Assembly (NCBI GenBank): GCA_016858145.1
Contig: JAEHOE010000075.1
Span: forward strand, 124,001-188,000
Reading direction: 5' to 3'
From: Edaphochlamys debaryana
Taxonomy: Eukaryota > Chlorophyta > Chlorophyceae > Chlamydomonadales
Length of the DNA stretch: 64,000 nucleotides
Part shown: piece after piece, positions 22,271 through 33,800 of the stretch
Layout of the letters: the number at the start of each line of letters is the position of its first letter
Numbering within the stretch: position 1 is the stretch's first letter
Translations under genes and position numbers: made by a program
Notes under the pieces: model-generated
The model's input: the letters and a program-made list of their open reading frames with translations, nothing else
What the model was told of the DNA's origin: nothing
The model's database searches: none

Positions 22271-25200
22271 ATGGCTCTCCCTTCGGCTAGCAAGTGCGAG
22301 GAAGCGAGCCCTGCGCAGAAGGAGCGGGAGGAGCGGGAGCGCGAGAAGCGCGCGGTGGTGCAAAAAATCAACGCCGATGAGTCTCTCACCGCGAGCGAGA
22401 AAGCCCGCAAGATTCAGGAGGCGCTGCATGGCGGCAGCAAGCACGTGCTGCAGGCAGCAGAGGCAGCGACAGGTGCGTCGGGGCCCTCTCGGCGACTCGG
22501 CTTGACTTGCAGTTCCGCGCGCGTTTTGCTGGGCGGCCGTCTTGCGCCGAGGTTGCCAAGGTTGGTGCCTCTGGCTCAATTTTTACATCCGTTTTGTTCC
22601 GCAGGCCCGGCCGACAGCTGGCTGGAAAAGCTGTCGGATGCAGACCGGCACATGGTCACCTGCAGCGTCTGCCAGCAGGTGCTCAACGAGCCAGTGACGG
22701 TGAGCACGGCAGACGCGACGACCTTGTGGTTGCCCCCCGCTCCCTCATTCGCGGCCCGCCCCCCGCCCCACCCCCCTCAAACCCCACGCTTCTACACCCT
22801 CACCCCTCTCACCCGCAGCTGCCGTGCCAGCACCACTTATGCTTGAAGTGCGTCAAGGAGATCCGCAAGCTGGACGACAAGAAGCGCAACTGCCCCTTCT
22901 GCCGCGTGAAGCTGCGCACCAGCGAGATCGAGGACGTGCGGTGAGGGGTGGGGGCTGCCGGGAAGGGCGTGACGCGGCCCGGCGTGTCTACTCGAGAGGA
23001 GCAAGGGGCGGATGTCGCGTGCGCTGGAATGTCTGCAAGGCGAGCGCGGGGGCACGGCCGTTTTGGCCGCCCTGGGCACCCTGGCCCCTTTAAGGTGATC
23101 CGACATCCCCTCCGGTCCTGCCCCGTCCCCTGGGCACCCTAGTCCTTCAGTTACCCCCCTCTGATCCCCTCTGATCAGGCCCCTTACGCTACCCCCCGCC
23201 CTCATCCCCCCCCCTTCCCAGTGTCAATGCCGTGCTCGTGGCCACCATCCGCAAGCTCAAGGCGCAGCACAGCGGGGGGGACAAGAAGGTGGGGGGTGGG
23301 GGGGCAAGCGGGGGTGGGGGCGCAGGTCGGGGCGCGGGGGGCCCCTGCGACATAGTGGCAAGCCCGGGCCGACACCAGGCTGGTCCTGGGGGGGGGTCGC
23401 TTGGGTGTCCGTCTGGGGGTCACTGCCCTGTAAACCCCCCCGGTCCTTCCCGGTCCTCCCCCCAGGCCCAGGGCCCTGTGGCCCGCGTGTGCACCGAGGT
23501 CCGCGAGGAGCGCCCCGAGGAGGCCTTCGTGACGGACAAGGCCAAGCGGTGAGGGGCGGGCGGCGTGCATGCACGCATGAGTGCATGTGGGGGTACTTGT
23601 CATCGTGGCCAGTCCAGGTGCGGGTGTTTGTAAGAGGTCTAGGATGCAGGCCGGAAGCCTGGCCGGGTTCAAATGGCTGAGCGGGGGGGCCGCCCGGCCG
23701 ACTTCCCGCACAACCGTACAAGCCCCAAAGCGCAGCCCAACCACACACGCGCAGCCCACCCCTGCTCTTCTGTCCTGGCCAGATGACTCCAGTCCAGTCC
23801 AGGTGTTTTGTGCTGTCGGGGCCCTCGGCTGACTGCTGCATGCACTACACGCGCTCCATAAAAGGCCCATTGAATGCGACGCGACCCCCCTCCGCTCCGC
23901 CTGCTCCCCTCCCTCCCTCCCCTCTGCCCCCGCAGCAAGGGCATGGCCAACGCTGCCAGCGGTGCGCTCAAGATGACGTGCAGCCCGCACCACTTCGGCC
24001 CCATCGGCCCCGAGTTCGACCCCCTGCGCAACCGGGTGCGGAGGGGGAGGCGGGCCAGGGGGTCCGGGGCGAGGTCCAGAGCTGCGCTCGAAGAAAGGAA
24101 GCTACTCGGCGCCTGGGCTGCTCACCACGGTTGAGGGGCCGCGTCCCTGCGGGCGGTCGGCGCTGTGCGCTCGGGGCGGGTCTGGCGGGGCGTGAGGCTT
24201 GACGGGCCCCGCCGTGCTCACCTGGCCTGCCGCCCCCGCTCCCTCCCGTCTGCAGGGCGTGGTGGTGGGTGACACGTACCCCAACCGCATGGCATGCCGG
24301 TGAGTGGCGGCTGACGGTTGGGCGGTTGAGCGGTTGGTGGAGCTGGAAGGAACGCTAGCGTCATCGTATCCCTCACCTGCCCTGCCTGTGCCTGTGCCGC
24401 TTAATCCTCGCCCCTCTTTCCCCTCTCCCCAGGATGTGGGGCGCCCACCTGCCCCATGTGGCGGGCATTGCCGGCCAGGGCGACGTAGGTACGTGGTGGG
24501 AGGGGGGTGGGAGGGGCGGGCCGGACCCTGGAGCCGGGGCCGCTCAGCGGGGGGATGGCAACGCCAGCCTGGTCGCCAGCCCGGCCTTTTTGTCCGTCCA
24601 CGCCCGCCCAGCTACAGGCGCCTCCCCCGTGCTGCCCTCGCCTGCGCTAATCGGTTACCGCACACCCCTGCGCCCTCACCCCCGCCCATCCACCCTCGCT
24701 CCTCCACCCGCACCCAGGCGCCCAGTCCGTGGTGCTGGCGGGGGGCTACGTGGACGACGTGGACGAGGGCTCCTGGTTCCTGTACACGGGGAGCGGGGGC
24801 AAGGTGGGGGCGGCACGGAGGGCATGGAGGGTGGAGGGACAGCGGGGGGGGGCTGTGGCGGCCATGGGCGCAGGGGCAGTGGTGGTGTGGTGAGGCGTGT
24901 GCCAGCGCGAGTGGGGAGGGGCCCGGCATCGGGAGTTGGGGTGGTGTTTCGACAGAGCTGAGTGCCATAGGGTGGGGCGTGCGAGGCCGCACACCTCTGT
25001 CGGCTGCTCCCCGAGCGGCCCCTCCATTCCCGCCCTTGCTCCTCCCCCCTCTCCCTCCCCCCTCCCCATCAGGACCTGTCGGGCAACAAGCGCACCACCA
25101 AGGACCACTCGTCCGACCAGGTGGGGTGGGGGTGTGTTTGTAGATGCAGCCGGATCGACCGGTGGCTGCGGTATCAGGGCGGGCTCCAGCTGTTGGCCTT

Positions 25201-28200
25201 CAACCCCCCACTCGCTCCAACGTTCCGAACTCCTGTACCCCCGGCTCGAGCTGATGGTGTCCAAGCCCCCCTCCCAACTCCTTCACCCCCCGCCCCCACC
25301 CCAACACACCACCACCAGGTGTTCACGCTCATGAACCTGGCCATCAAGCGCTCCTGCGAGGAGGGCCTGCCCGTGCGCGTGGTCCGCTCGTACAAGGTGC
25401 GTGCGAGTGCGTGCGTGTGTGCGTTCCCTATGCCGTAACCCGTAGTCATCCTTGGCGTGTCACCCCAACGCTTGCCCCCAGCACGATCACCGCGCGGGCC
25501 CCCGCACGCGCCTCCCCGTCCCTTCTCCGCCTCTTCCTATCCCGATCAAGCCCATCCATCTCCCCTCCTCCCCTTCCCACCTCCTCCCTGCCTCCCTCCT
25601 CAACCCCGCAGGAGAAGCGCAGCGCCTACGCCCCCAAGAAGGACGCAGTGGAGGAGGCCATGGCCGCGGAGGCGGAGGCGGACAGGCGCGCGGCGGGGGC
25701 CGCCGCGGGGGAGGGCTCGGGCGCCGGCAAGCGCAAGCGGGGGGCGGCGGAGGAGGACGATGACGAGGACGACGAGGACGAGGAAGAGGAGGAGGAGGAG
25801 GAGCAGCAGCCCAAGAAGGGGGCCAAGAAGGGCAAGCGGGTCGCCACGGCTTCGGCCAAGAAGGCGGCTGCCAAGCCCGCGACAGGCGGGACGAAGGGCC
25901 GCAAGCGCGCGGCCGAGCCGGAGCCGGAGGACGACGACGAAGAGGAGGAGGAGGAGGACGTCGAGGAGGGCGCGAGCGGCAGCGAGGACGCCGAGGAGGA
26001 GGAGGGGCAGGACCGGGAGGGCGGCGAGGAGGCGGGCCCCGGCCCCGGCTCGCGCCGTGTGGCCATGCCCACCACCCTCAACCCGGTCCGCTACGATGGG
26101 GTGTACCGTGTGCTCGCGTGCTGGCGGAACAAGGGGGAGCAGGGGCACCTGGTGTGCAGGTGCGGGCCTGGAGCTGGGCGGGGCGGGGCGGGGCGGGGCG
26201 GGCCTGGGGCTGGGGCTGGGCTGGGCTGGGCTGGGCTGGGCTGGGCTGGGGTGTTTGAGGGTTGCGTGTGGAGGGAGTGGTGGGGAGGGAAGAGGCGGGG
26301 TGCTCGTGCCCCGTGAGTGGGCCCTGTCGCTCTGGAGAGCGCTGCCCGCACGCCTCCGCCGCCCCTCCTGTACACCCCCTCTTCCCCCTCCACCGCCCAG
26401 GTACCTGTTTGTGCGCTGCGACAACGCCCCCGCGCCCTGGTCCTCGGGGGACGCAGGCGACATGCCCAGCCTCGAGGTGGGTCGTGGAGCGGGGCGAGGG
26501 GGAAGGGGCGAGACGGGGAGACAACGGCGGCTGCCTTTGGTTGGCCGCGTGGTTGCGCCTCCCTGCCTTATCTCAAGCCGGCCGCCTCGCTGTGCGTCGC
26601 CTCCTCGTCTCCCCCCTTCCCCGGCCGACTGTATTCCTACACATGCTCATGGCCCTCCGCCTTCCTTCCCTAACCGCCCCCCTCCCCCACAGATCCCCAA
26701 ACGCGCCCAGGACGAGATCGACAAGGCCATTGCCCTGGGCGAGGAGGTGGTCTACATGTCGACCACACCCGCCTGGTGGGTGTGTGGGCCTGTGGGGGTT
26801 GGGCGCGCGGCATGGGTTTGGGTCGCCTGGGGGAAGCGTTGGGGACCGTCGCACCGCAGCCCCGGCACATCTCATGCACGCGCTGCATATAAGGGAGGTG
26901 CTCACGCCCTTGATCACTCCTCGTACCTTCGCGCTCCGCCTCCAAATTCTCCTGTTCCCCCTTGCTCCGCCCCTCATCCCCCCCGTCCCTTCCCTTTCCC
27001 CCCCCTTCGCACCCCCCAGGGCCTTTGACCCCGTCATGGAGGAGTGGACCTGGGCCCGCCCGCAGCCGGGGGCCGACAAGGCGGCCCGGGCGGGGGCCAA
27101 GAAGGGCGCTAAGGCCGCCCGCAGCCCCGCGGAGGCCCTGGCCAAGCAGGTCAAGGTGGGAGGAGGGAGGGGGGGTTGGGGTTGGGCGAGCGTTTGGGCG
27201 GGGTTAACCCTCTGGCAGGGACCTGGAGGTGGTGGGTGCCGGGGTGAGGGGTTATGAGCCAGGGTGCAGTTTCGCCAGAGCGCAGCAGCGTGTGGGCTGG
27301 GGTTTTGCTCCTGTCAGTTTGCGCCTGCGTGACGCACACGCCGCCTCACTGCTTGCCCCCTCCCCAACCGCCCCACCTGCTCTCCTACCCCCCCCCCCGC
27401 AGGAGGCCGAGAAGGAGGTCAAGAAGCTCAAGAAGGAGCTGCAGGAGCAGCGCAGGTGGGGGCAGAGGCGGGACCGCCCAGCCGGGGCTGGAGAGGGCAG
27501 GTGCCGGGCAGTCGAGAGAGGCAGGCGGCTTCACCGGGAACCCAGGCCCCAAGACCGATGCGAAACCCACAGCCAAGTAGCTCCTCCTCCAAGCCTCCCG
27601 CTGCCACCCTCCCCACGGCAACCTCGTGTGTCACAATCCCCGCCATCCCTGCTCCACCCCTGCTCCCAGCTGCCGGCTGTGCAAGGCCGTGTGCCTCACG
27701 CCCGTGTACACGCCCTGCGCGCACCTCTTCTGCATCGGGTGCATCAAGGTGAGGAATGTCATGGTGGCGGTGGTGGTGGTGGTCGTCGTGGTGGTGGTGC
27801 TTCGCACTCTGCAGTGCGCAGGCTGCGGTGCGGATCAGCCCACGGCCGACCGCGCGCCTGCCCTGCCTGGTGCCCCGGTGGTTGTAACTCCCAACCGCTT
27901 CCCAACGCTTCTCAACCGCTTCCCAACGGCCCAACCGCCAGGACAAGCTGGACCCGCCCGCCGGCGCTGAGGGCGGCAAGTCGCGGCTGTCCCGCGCGGG
28001 CTCCGCCGCCTCCAAGAAGTGCTGCCCCGGGCCCGGCGCCAAGGGCAGCGGCGCGCGGCTGTGCGGCAAGGACCTGGGAGGCTTCCTGGACTCGATGCAG
28101 GTCAACACGTGAGTGCCCTGGGGCCCGGGGCGCGGGTTGCGTCTTGTGCATCATTTTGTCGTGTTGGCGTGGGGGGCTGACCAAGCTGAGCCTGCACTGG

Positions 28201-29622
28201 GCAAAGGGTGACATAGCGACAGCATCAGATCGCGCATTTATGGTCACGATGTCGACGGCGCGCTTTCGCCTCCTGCAGCCCTCCTCGAACTCCGTCCCGA
28301 GCGCCAACCCTCCACCCCACACATTCCGTTTCAAACCCCTTTCCTCATCCACCCCCTCCACCCGCTCCACCCCTCACCCCCCCCAGGACCATGGCCGAGC
28401 AGGCGCTCAAGGCGCAGGAGGAGGTGCGGCAGGCGGAGGCGGCCCTGGCGGAGCTCCTGCGCCAGCAGGTGGGTCCTCGGAGAGGCCCACCCGCTGGAAG
28501 GCCTCGGCATGCTTTGCCTTCTGGGTCTGACGATAATGTGTGATGACTGGCCTCTGCTTATGTTTGTTTCTCACTCGCCTCCTCCCTCCGGGCCACCCTC
28601 AGGAGGAGCTGGCAGGGGAGGGGGGCGCCGCCGCAGACCCCGACGCGGACGCCTCCCCGGCCGAGCCCGAGGCAGAGGCGGAGGAGGCCGGCGCGGGCGC
28701 GAACGCCCCGGCCCCGGCCCCGGCCCAGCCCGCCGTGGACGCCGCCGCGGCGGAGGCGCGCGAGGCCGCCGCGGCGGCCGCCACCGCCCGCGCCGCTGAG
28801 ATCCGCGCCGCTGCCGCTGCCAAGGCGGCCGCCGCCAAGGCCCAGGAGGCGGAGCGGCGGGCCCAGGTGGTGGCGGCGCTGCGGCTCAAGTACCCCGAGT
28901 TCGAGGAGGCCCTGGTTGCGGACATGGTGGCCGTGGAGGAGGGCAAGGCGGCCGAGGTGGAGAAGCAGCTGCGGGTGAGGAGGCGGGGTGGATGTGACAG
29001 GGGGAGGTGGGGTAGATAGTAGGGGGCTGGCGGGGCGCGGGCAGGAGTGTGGAACAGGAGGGATCGTGTCGGGGTGTTGAGGTGATGGGGGGCCCAATGG
29101 GGGTGTAGCTAATGCCCAGGCGTGCGTCTCGTGCACTGACCTACCAGGCCCACTTCTGCGCTCTTCCGCCCCTGCGCCACCCCTCCCATCACCTCCCTCG
29201 ACCCGTACTGCATCCAACCTCTCCTCAACGCTGCCCTCCCGTTTTTACCCCGCTTGCCCCCCTCCCCAACCCCCCTGCCACAGGGTCTCCGCCGCGAGGC
29301 CAAGCAGGCAGCCAACCCGCCCAAACCCAAGACCAAGCCGGAGGAGGAGGGCGAGGAGGCCACGGCGGGGGCCAAGAAGGGCGGGGCCAAGCGCGGCCGC
29401 GGCTCGGGGGCGGGCGGCAAGCGCAAGAGTGCCAAGGCCGCGGCGGAGCCGGCGCCTGCCGACGAGGAGGAGGAGGAGGCGGAGGAGGAGGAGGAGGAGG
29501 CTGCCGAGGCGGAGGAGGTGGAGGTGCAGGAGGAGGTGGTGATTGTGGAGGACGAGGAGGAGGAGGAGGCCCCCAAGCCGAGGAAGAAGGGCGGCAAGCG
29601 GCAGCGCAAGGCCGCCGCATAG
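22271..29622 (+). CDS. UHRF1: UHRF1/VIM (ORTHRUS)-type RING-SRA-RING E3 ubiquitin ligase
   Basis: Nuclear reader of methylated, especially hemimethylated, CpG that supports DNA methylation maintenance in plants and animals. My model has 21 exons, among them 22271-22472, 22605-22699, 22819-22940, 23222-23288, 23466-23548, 23936-24035, 24718-24803, 25612-26159, 26401-26476, 27670-27748, 28603-28974 and 29284-29622; it closes in frame at 971 aa. The first RING is complete C3HC4 (C87, C90, C102, H104, C107, C110, C124, C127). The SRA/YDG domain spans about 191-560 with [82 protein letters not shown] and [10 protein letters not shown], then [14 protein letters not shown] second RING-like motif (C627, C630, C642, H644, C647, C650) has irregular last ligands. 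No PHD finger is seen before the first RING. Residues 338-483 are a charged insert inside the SRA, and the C-terminus is Glu/Lys-rich. The start is chosen for its CACACCATGG context. Confidence 0.9.
26175..26250 (+). repeat. G-rich intronic minisatellite (GGGGC then GGGCT units)
   Basis: Within intron 12 of the UHRF1/VIM-like gene, runs of GGGGC are followed by seven or so GGGCT units. Many closely spaced G-triplets on the coding strand could form G-quadruplexes in DNA or nascent RNA. Confidence 0.8.
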
Positions 29623-30800
29623 GGGCCTGGGCTCGCAGGCGGTGGGCGGCGAGGGCCGCGGAGGGGCTCGTGCGCAGGAGGTCATGATATGCAGTATGGC
29701 ACGGACCTTTCGACTAGAGGGTATAAGGGAAGTGATCTTTCGCGATCTTGGGTTCGACTAGTGGGTGCCTCAGGTGCAAGAGATGCAGAGGTCATGAGGC
29801 TCGAGGTTGGCAGCAGGCGGGCTCGCTATGGTCGCTGGCATGGATGTGTGACTGGTGACTGATGTGGGAGGTGCGCCACTGCGTGTGATTACCGTACCCT
29901 TGTTATGTGCTTGCTTGGATGTGGCAAACGGCTACGGGAGACCATGACTTTGATGCTAGGGTCTTGTCCACTGCAGTTGATTGTGGCATTGCGGGCAGTA
30001 TGAGAGGCAGGCCAAGGGCGGTTTGATGGGAGCTGGCTTGTGGTACGTTGAGGGAGCCAGGGCAGGCCGTTGCGTGCAGGGCCCTGTACATAACGTCATG
30101 GCATGGGTTGAGGCTAAAGGGTTCTCAAAGCTCACCTATATGGGCAGCCACCACCTATATGGGCAGCGGTAGATGCTTGGGAACCGCGCATGCCTGCGTA
30201 GCGGCGTCAGCCTCTCTCGTCATGGCGGGGGGCTGCCGAGCCAAGACACCACTCGCGTGCGTCCTTCGCGCTAGACCAGGGGGCGCAGGGCCGAAAGGTG
30301 CGCGGCTGATTGCGGTGAGGCATAAGGGCGTTGGTGGGCAATGGCCGGTGCTGGTGCATGGCTGTGAGAAGCGTCGAACAGTCGACGCACCGATGATCTC
30401 CAGGAAAGCTTCCAAGGGGCAAGGCTGCCGGGTTGGCCAAGCCGGACTTGAGACAGAACCCCGCCTCACTCAAGCCCTCCTGCACCAGACGCGGCGGACA
30501 TGGTACTGACAGTTTGGCGCAGAGTCACAGAGTGCTGTTACAGGCGCTAAAGATGTTTGCAGCAGAAGGCCCCCGCAGCACTTTGCGGTGCAGATCTCCT
30601 GTCGATGCATGGCCCCGGCGCTCAGTGCTGTGCCCCTGAGTGGTCCTTATTTGTAAGCACCAGACCAGGCATCCCCGAGAGGGTTGATGAGCCCAAACAT
30701 CCACCCCAGAACGCCAATGCGCACCCCCTGTCACGAAGCTGTGCGCCTGCCCCGCGGAGGACACCACCAGCCTGCCACCCAGCCCCCCTTCCGACGCGCG
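29623..30800. other. Convergent intergenic region, no gene supported
   Basis: Lies between the 3' ends of the UHRF1/VIM-like gene (plus) and the large unknown gene (minus). TTACA at 30538-30542 reads TGTAA on the minus strand about 260 bases past the stop at 30801 and may be the polyadenylation signal of that gene. The segment CACCTATATGGGCAGC is directly duplicated near 30133 and 30152. Otherwise nothing recognised. Confidence 0.5.
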
Positions 30801-33800
30801 TCACCGACACACCTTATCGCCCGGCCGCCCCTGCCCCACACATGACGCGGGGCCAATCATGTACACCGGCTTAGGCACGCCCTGCAGAGCGTCCCCTAGG
30901 ACCTTGCTGCGCGCGTTCTCCACCTCCTTCTCCTCCGCACCCAGGCAGCTGCGCTTCGGCTCGGGCGCAGGGGGCCAGATCTCCATCAGCTCCTGGAGGC
31001 GGACAGGGCGGGCAGTTCGTGAGCACGCATGTTTGACGGGATAGGATGCTCACAGACGGAAGGTGCATGGTGCACAAGCGGATGGGCAACCTGCCTCCCC
31101 GCGCCCGCATCCCCGTCAGCATCAGGTAGGAGAGCGCTTGAGGGGCTTTGCCTGAGCGCCACGTGTCCAAAGCCGTCCCCAGCAGCATCCCTCCTCCCCG
31201 CCTCACCTTGAGCAGCTCGTACCGAACATCCAGCCCCGCCAGCAGCACCTCGCTCGCCTCCTCCTCCTCTGTCGCTGCCTCCGTCGCCTCTGCCTCAGCG
31301 CCCTTCGTCGCGGCTGTTACCGGTGCCGCACCCGCCACTGCGACAGCCTCAGCCACAGCCACAGCCTCAGCTGCCGCTGCCGCCTCCGCCATCCCAGCGT
31401 CCGCGGCGGACCCTGGCGCCACCGCCTGCGGCTCCAGCCCCAGCGCCGCCGCCGCCGCCTCCTTCACCGCCGCGGCCGCGGCGGGCCCAGCGCAGTGGAG
31501 CACGAGGGCACCCACGGGCGGCAGCGCCTCGAAGGCATGGATGGCGCCAACGGTGGACGCCACCCCGGGCCCAGCCTTCGCCGCCTGCTGCGAGATACTC
31601 TCGACCCAGGCTTCGAGCTCCTTGGCCGAGGGCTTGGCCGCCAGCAGGCGCCGCAGGGCGGGGCCGCGCAGGACGACCTTGTCCCGGTTGGCCCGTGTGG
31701 CTGCGGCCATACGGTCCAGGGCGCGGCGCAGCAGGGCGGCCTGGCTCAGGCGGGGGTCGTCAGGTGACGGCCTGGGCACAGCCAGGGCGCGCTGCTGCTG
31801 AGCAGCTTGGTCGCCGCTTCTAAGCGCCGGCTGGGCCGGGGCCTGAGCCTCCGCCGGCCCGTCCGGGCCGCCGGCGTCGGGGGCTGGGGCCTGTACCTCC
31901 CTGTCCTCCCCGCTGGTGCCCGAGCCGGCAGGGTCCGCAGGGTCGCTAGGGCCGATGCGGAGAGGCCTGGCCGGTGGCTGCGGGCAGGGCCCGGCGGTTG
32001 CAGGGGCCGGCGGCTGGGCTGCAGGGCCCAGCGGCTCGGTCTCTGCAGGGCCGAGGATGGCCATGACGTCGACCGCCGGTGCTTGGGCGCCGAGCGCAGC
32101 TGCGAGTTGGCCAATGCCGTCCAGCAGGTCGGCTGGTACCGGTAGCTCCTCGAGTTCAAGGCCCCCAAAGAGGAGGCCCTCGAGCTCGCTATCGACACCG
32201 GTGCTGGCACCGGAGGCAGCCACCCCAAGCTGGTCGCCGGCAGTCTCTTCGCCGCTCAGCAGGCGCAGCAGCTCCAGGTCTCCAAGGCCGGCGTCCTGAG
32301 GCAGGGACGGGGGCTGTTGCACGTCGACAGTCGGAGGCTCGAGCGAGCTAGGAGCAGCCGGGCCGCAAGGCGCTGGGCTGGTCGGCTGAGGCGCAGGCTG
32401 GACGGCAGGTAGGCCGCCGGTCGGCATGTGAGTGCCGTCTTCGGCGTCTGTAGGGGCAGGCTGCGTGAGCTCCTCGCCAAGCTCCATCGGTCCAGGGGTG
32501 CTGCGGTCAAGGCAAACGCGAAGTGAGCTACAGGGCCCAGCACCGCACAGACACCCCTGCAGTACCAGCACCCTCTGCCATGCGCAAAGCCGCCCTCCAG
32601 CCCCGTTGCGTCTCACCTTTCATCCGCGGGCTCAGCCCTATCCGTCCCGGCAGTGGGACCGCCGTTGCTGGCGCCGCCTGGGAGTAGCCCCCGCGCCGGG
32701 TGCTGCTGGATTCGGGCGTCGAGCTGGTGCAGCGTCTGCAAGCGAGACGCAATTTGGGCCTCGAGCGCCTCCAGCTCGAGCATCCTCTGCTGCAGCTGCT
32801 GTGCGCACGCCTCGAGCTCCATCGCCACCGCACCCTGCTGCACCTGCACCTGCGCCTGCGCCTGCACTGGCGGCTGCGGCTGCGCCTGTGGCGGCACCAG
32901 GGGCTGCGGCTGCAGGGCCGCCTGCCGGGCAGCAGCGGCCCGCGCCCGCGCCAGGACCGCGGGCGCCACAGCCCGCGCCTCGGAGAGCAGCAGCAGCTCT
33001 GGGACCTGGCCGGGCCCACACAGGCCCGCCTCGACCAAGGTGGCCAGGGCCCTGCGCGCCAGGGCCCCCATGAAGGCCGCGCCCAGGCCCGTGCCGCGCG
33101 CGCACGCCACCACCTCCGCCAGCACCGCGATGCGCAGGGGGTCGGGCACGAGGTTCTTCAGGGCGTCGCCCCGGCATGGGTCCAGCTCGACGAGGATGTC
33201 AGCGACGCTGGGCTTGGTCGGGGCCGCCGCAGGGGCGGCAGCGGCCGCAGAAGCGTCCCAAGCCTCGTCGGCAGCCCCGGCCTCGACAGCGTCGGTCGGC
33301 CCGGCGGCCTTGCGCTTGGTCCCAGCAGCCTTGCGCTTGGTCCCGGGCTCGGACTTGATCTTTGGCGCAGTGACCTGCCGTTTGCGAGATCAAGGGTGAC
33401 GCGATTCAAGCGCAAGCGGAAGCTGGGCAGGAGGCGGTCAGGGTCGGTGGGATCGGACGCAGTAGGCGCTTCAGTCAACGCAGCCTGCACAACCAACACC
33501 CCTGACTCATGTTCCAGCACAGGAACAGGCTACGGGGCTACGGAACGGCAGCACCAGATGAGCGAGGTGGTTGCTGCCTCCGAAGCATCAGTGCAGCCTG
33601 CCTGATAAATTGGTCCGGCGCCTTGAGGGCTGGGCGCTGCCTACCTGCTTCGGCGTCACTGCCTCGAGCACGTCGCCCATGACGACGAAGCCCTGCCGGC
33701 AGCCCTTGTGCCTGCCGCAGGAGGGGGGGATGCAGGAGAGCTTCCGGCGTCCTTCGAAGCGTTCCATGCCGACCTGCACACGGAGTTCAGGCGAAGAGTT

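Noticed and set aside
25626..26463. Long minus-strand frames rich in Ser or Leu opposite UHRF1/VIM-like exon 12
   Set aside because: They are shadows of the Glu/Asp/Lys-rich coding insert; the plus strand has clear SRA homology on both sides.
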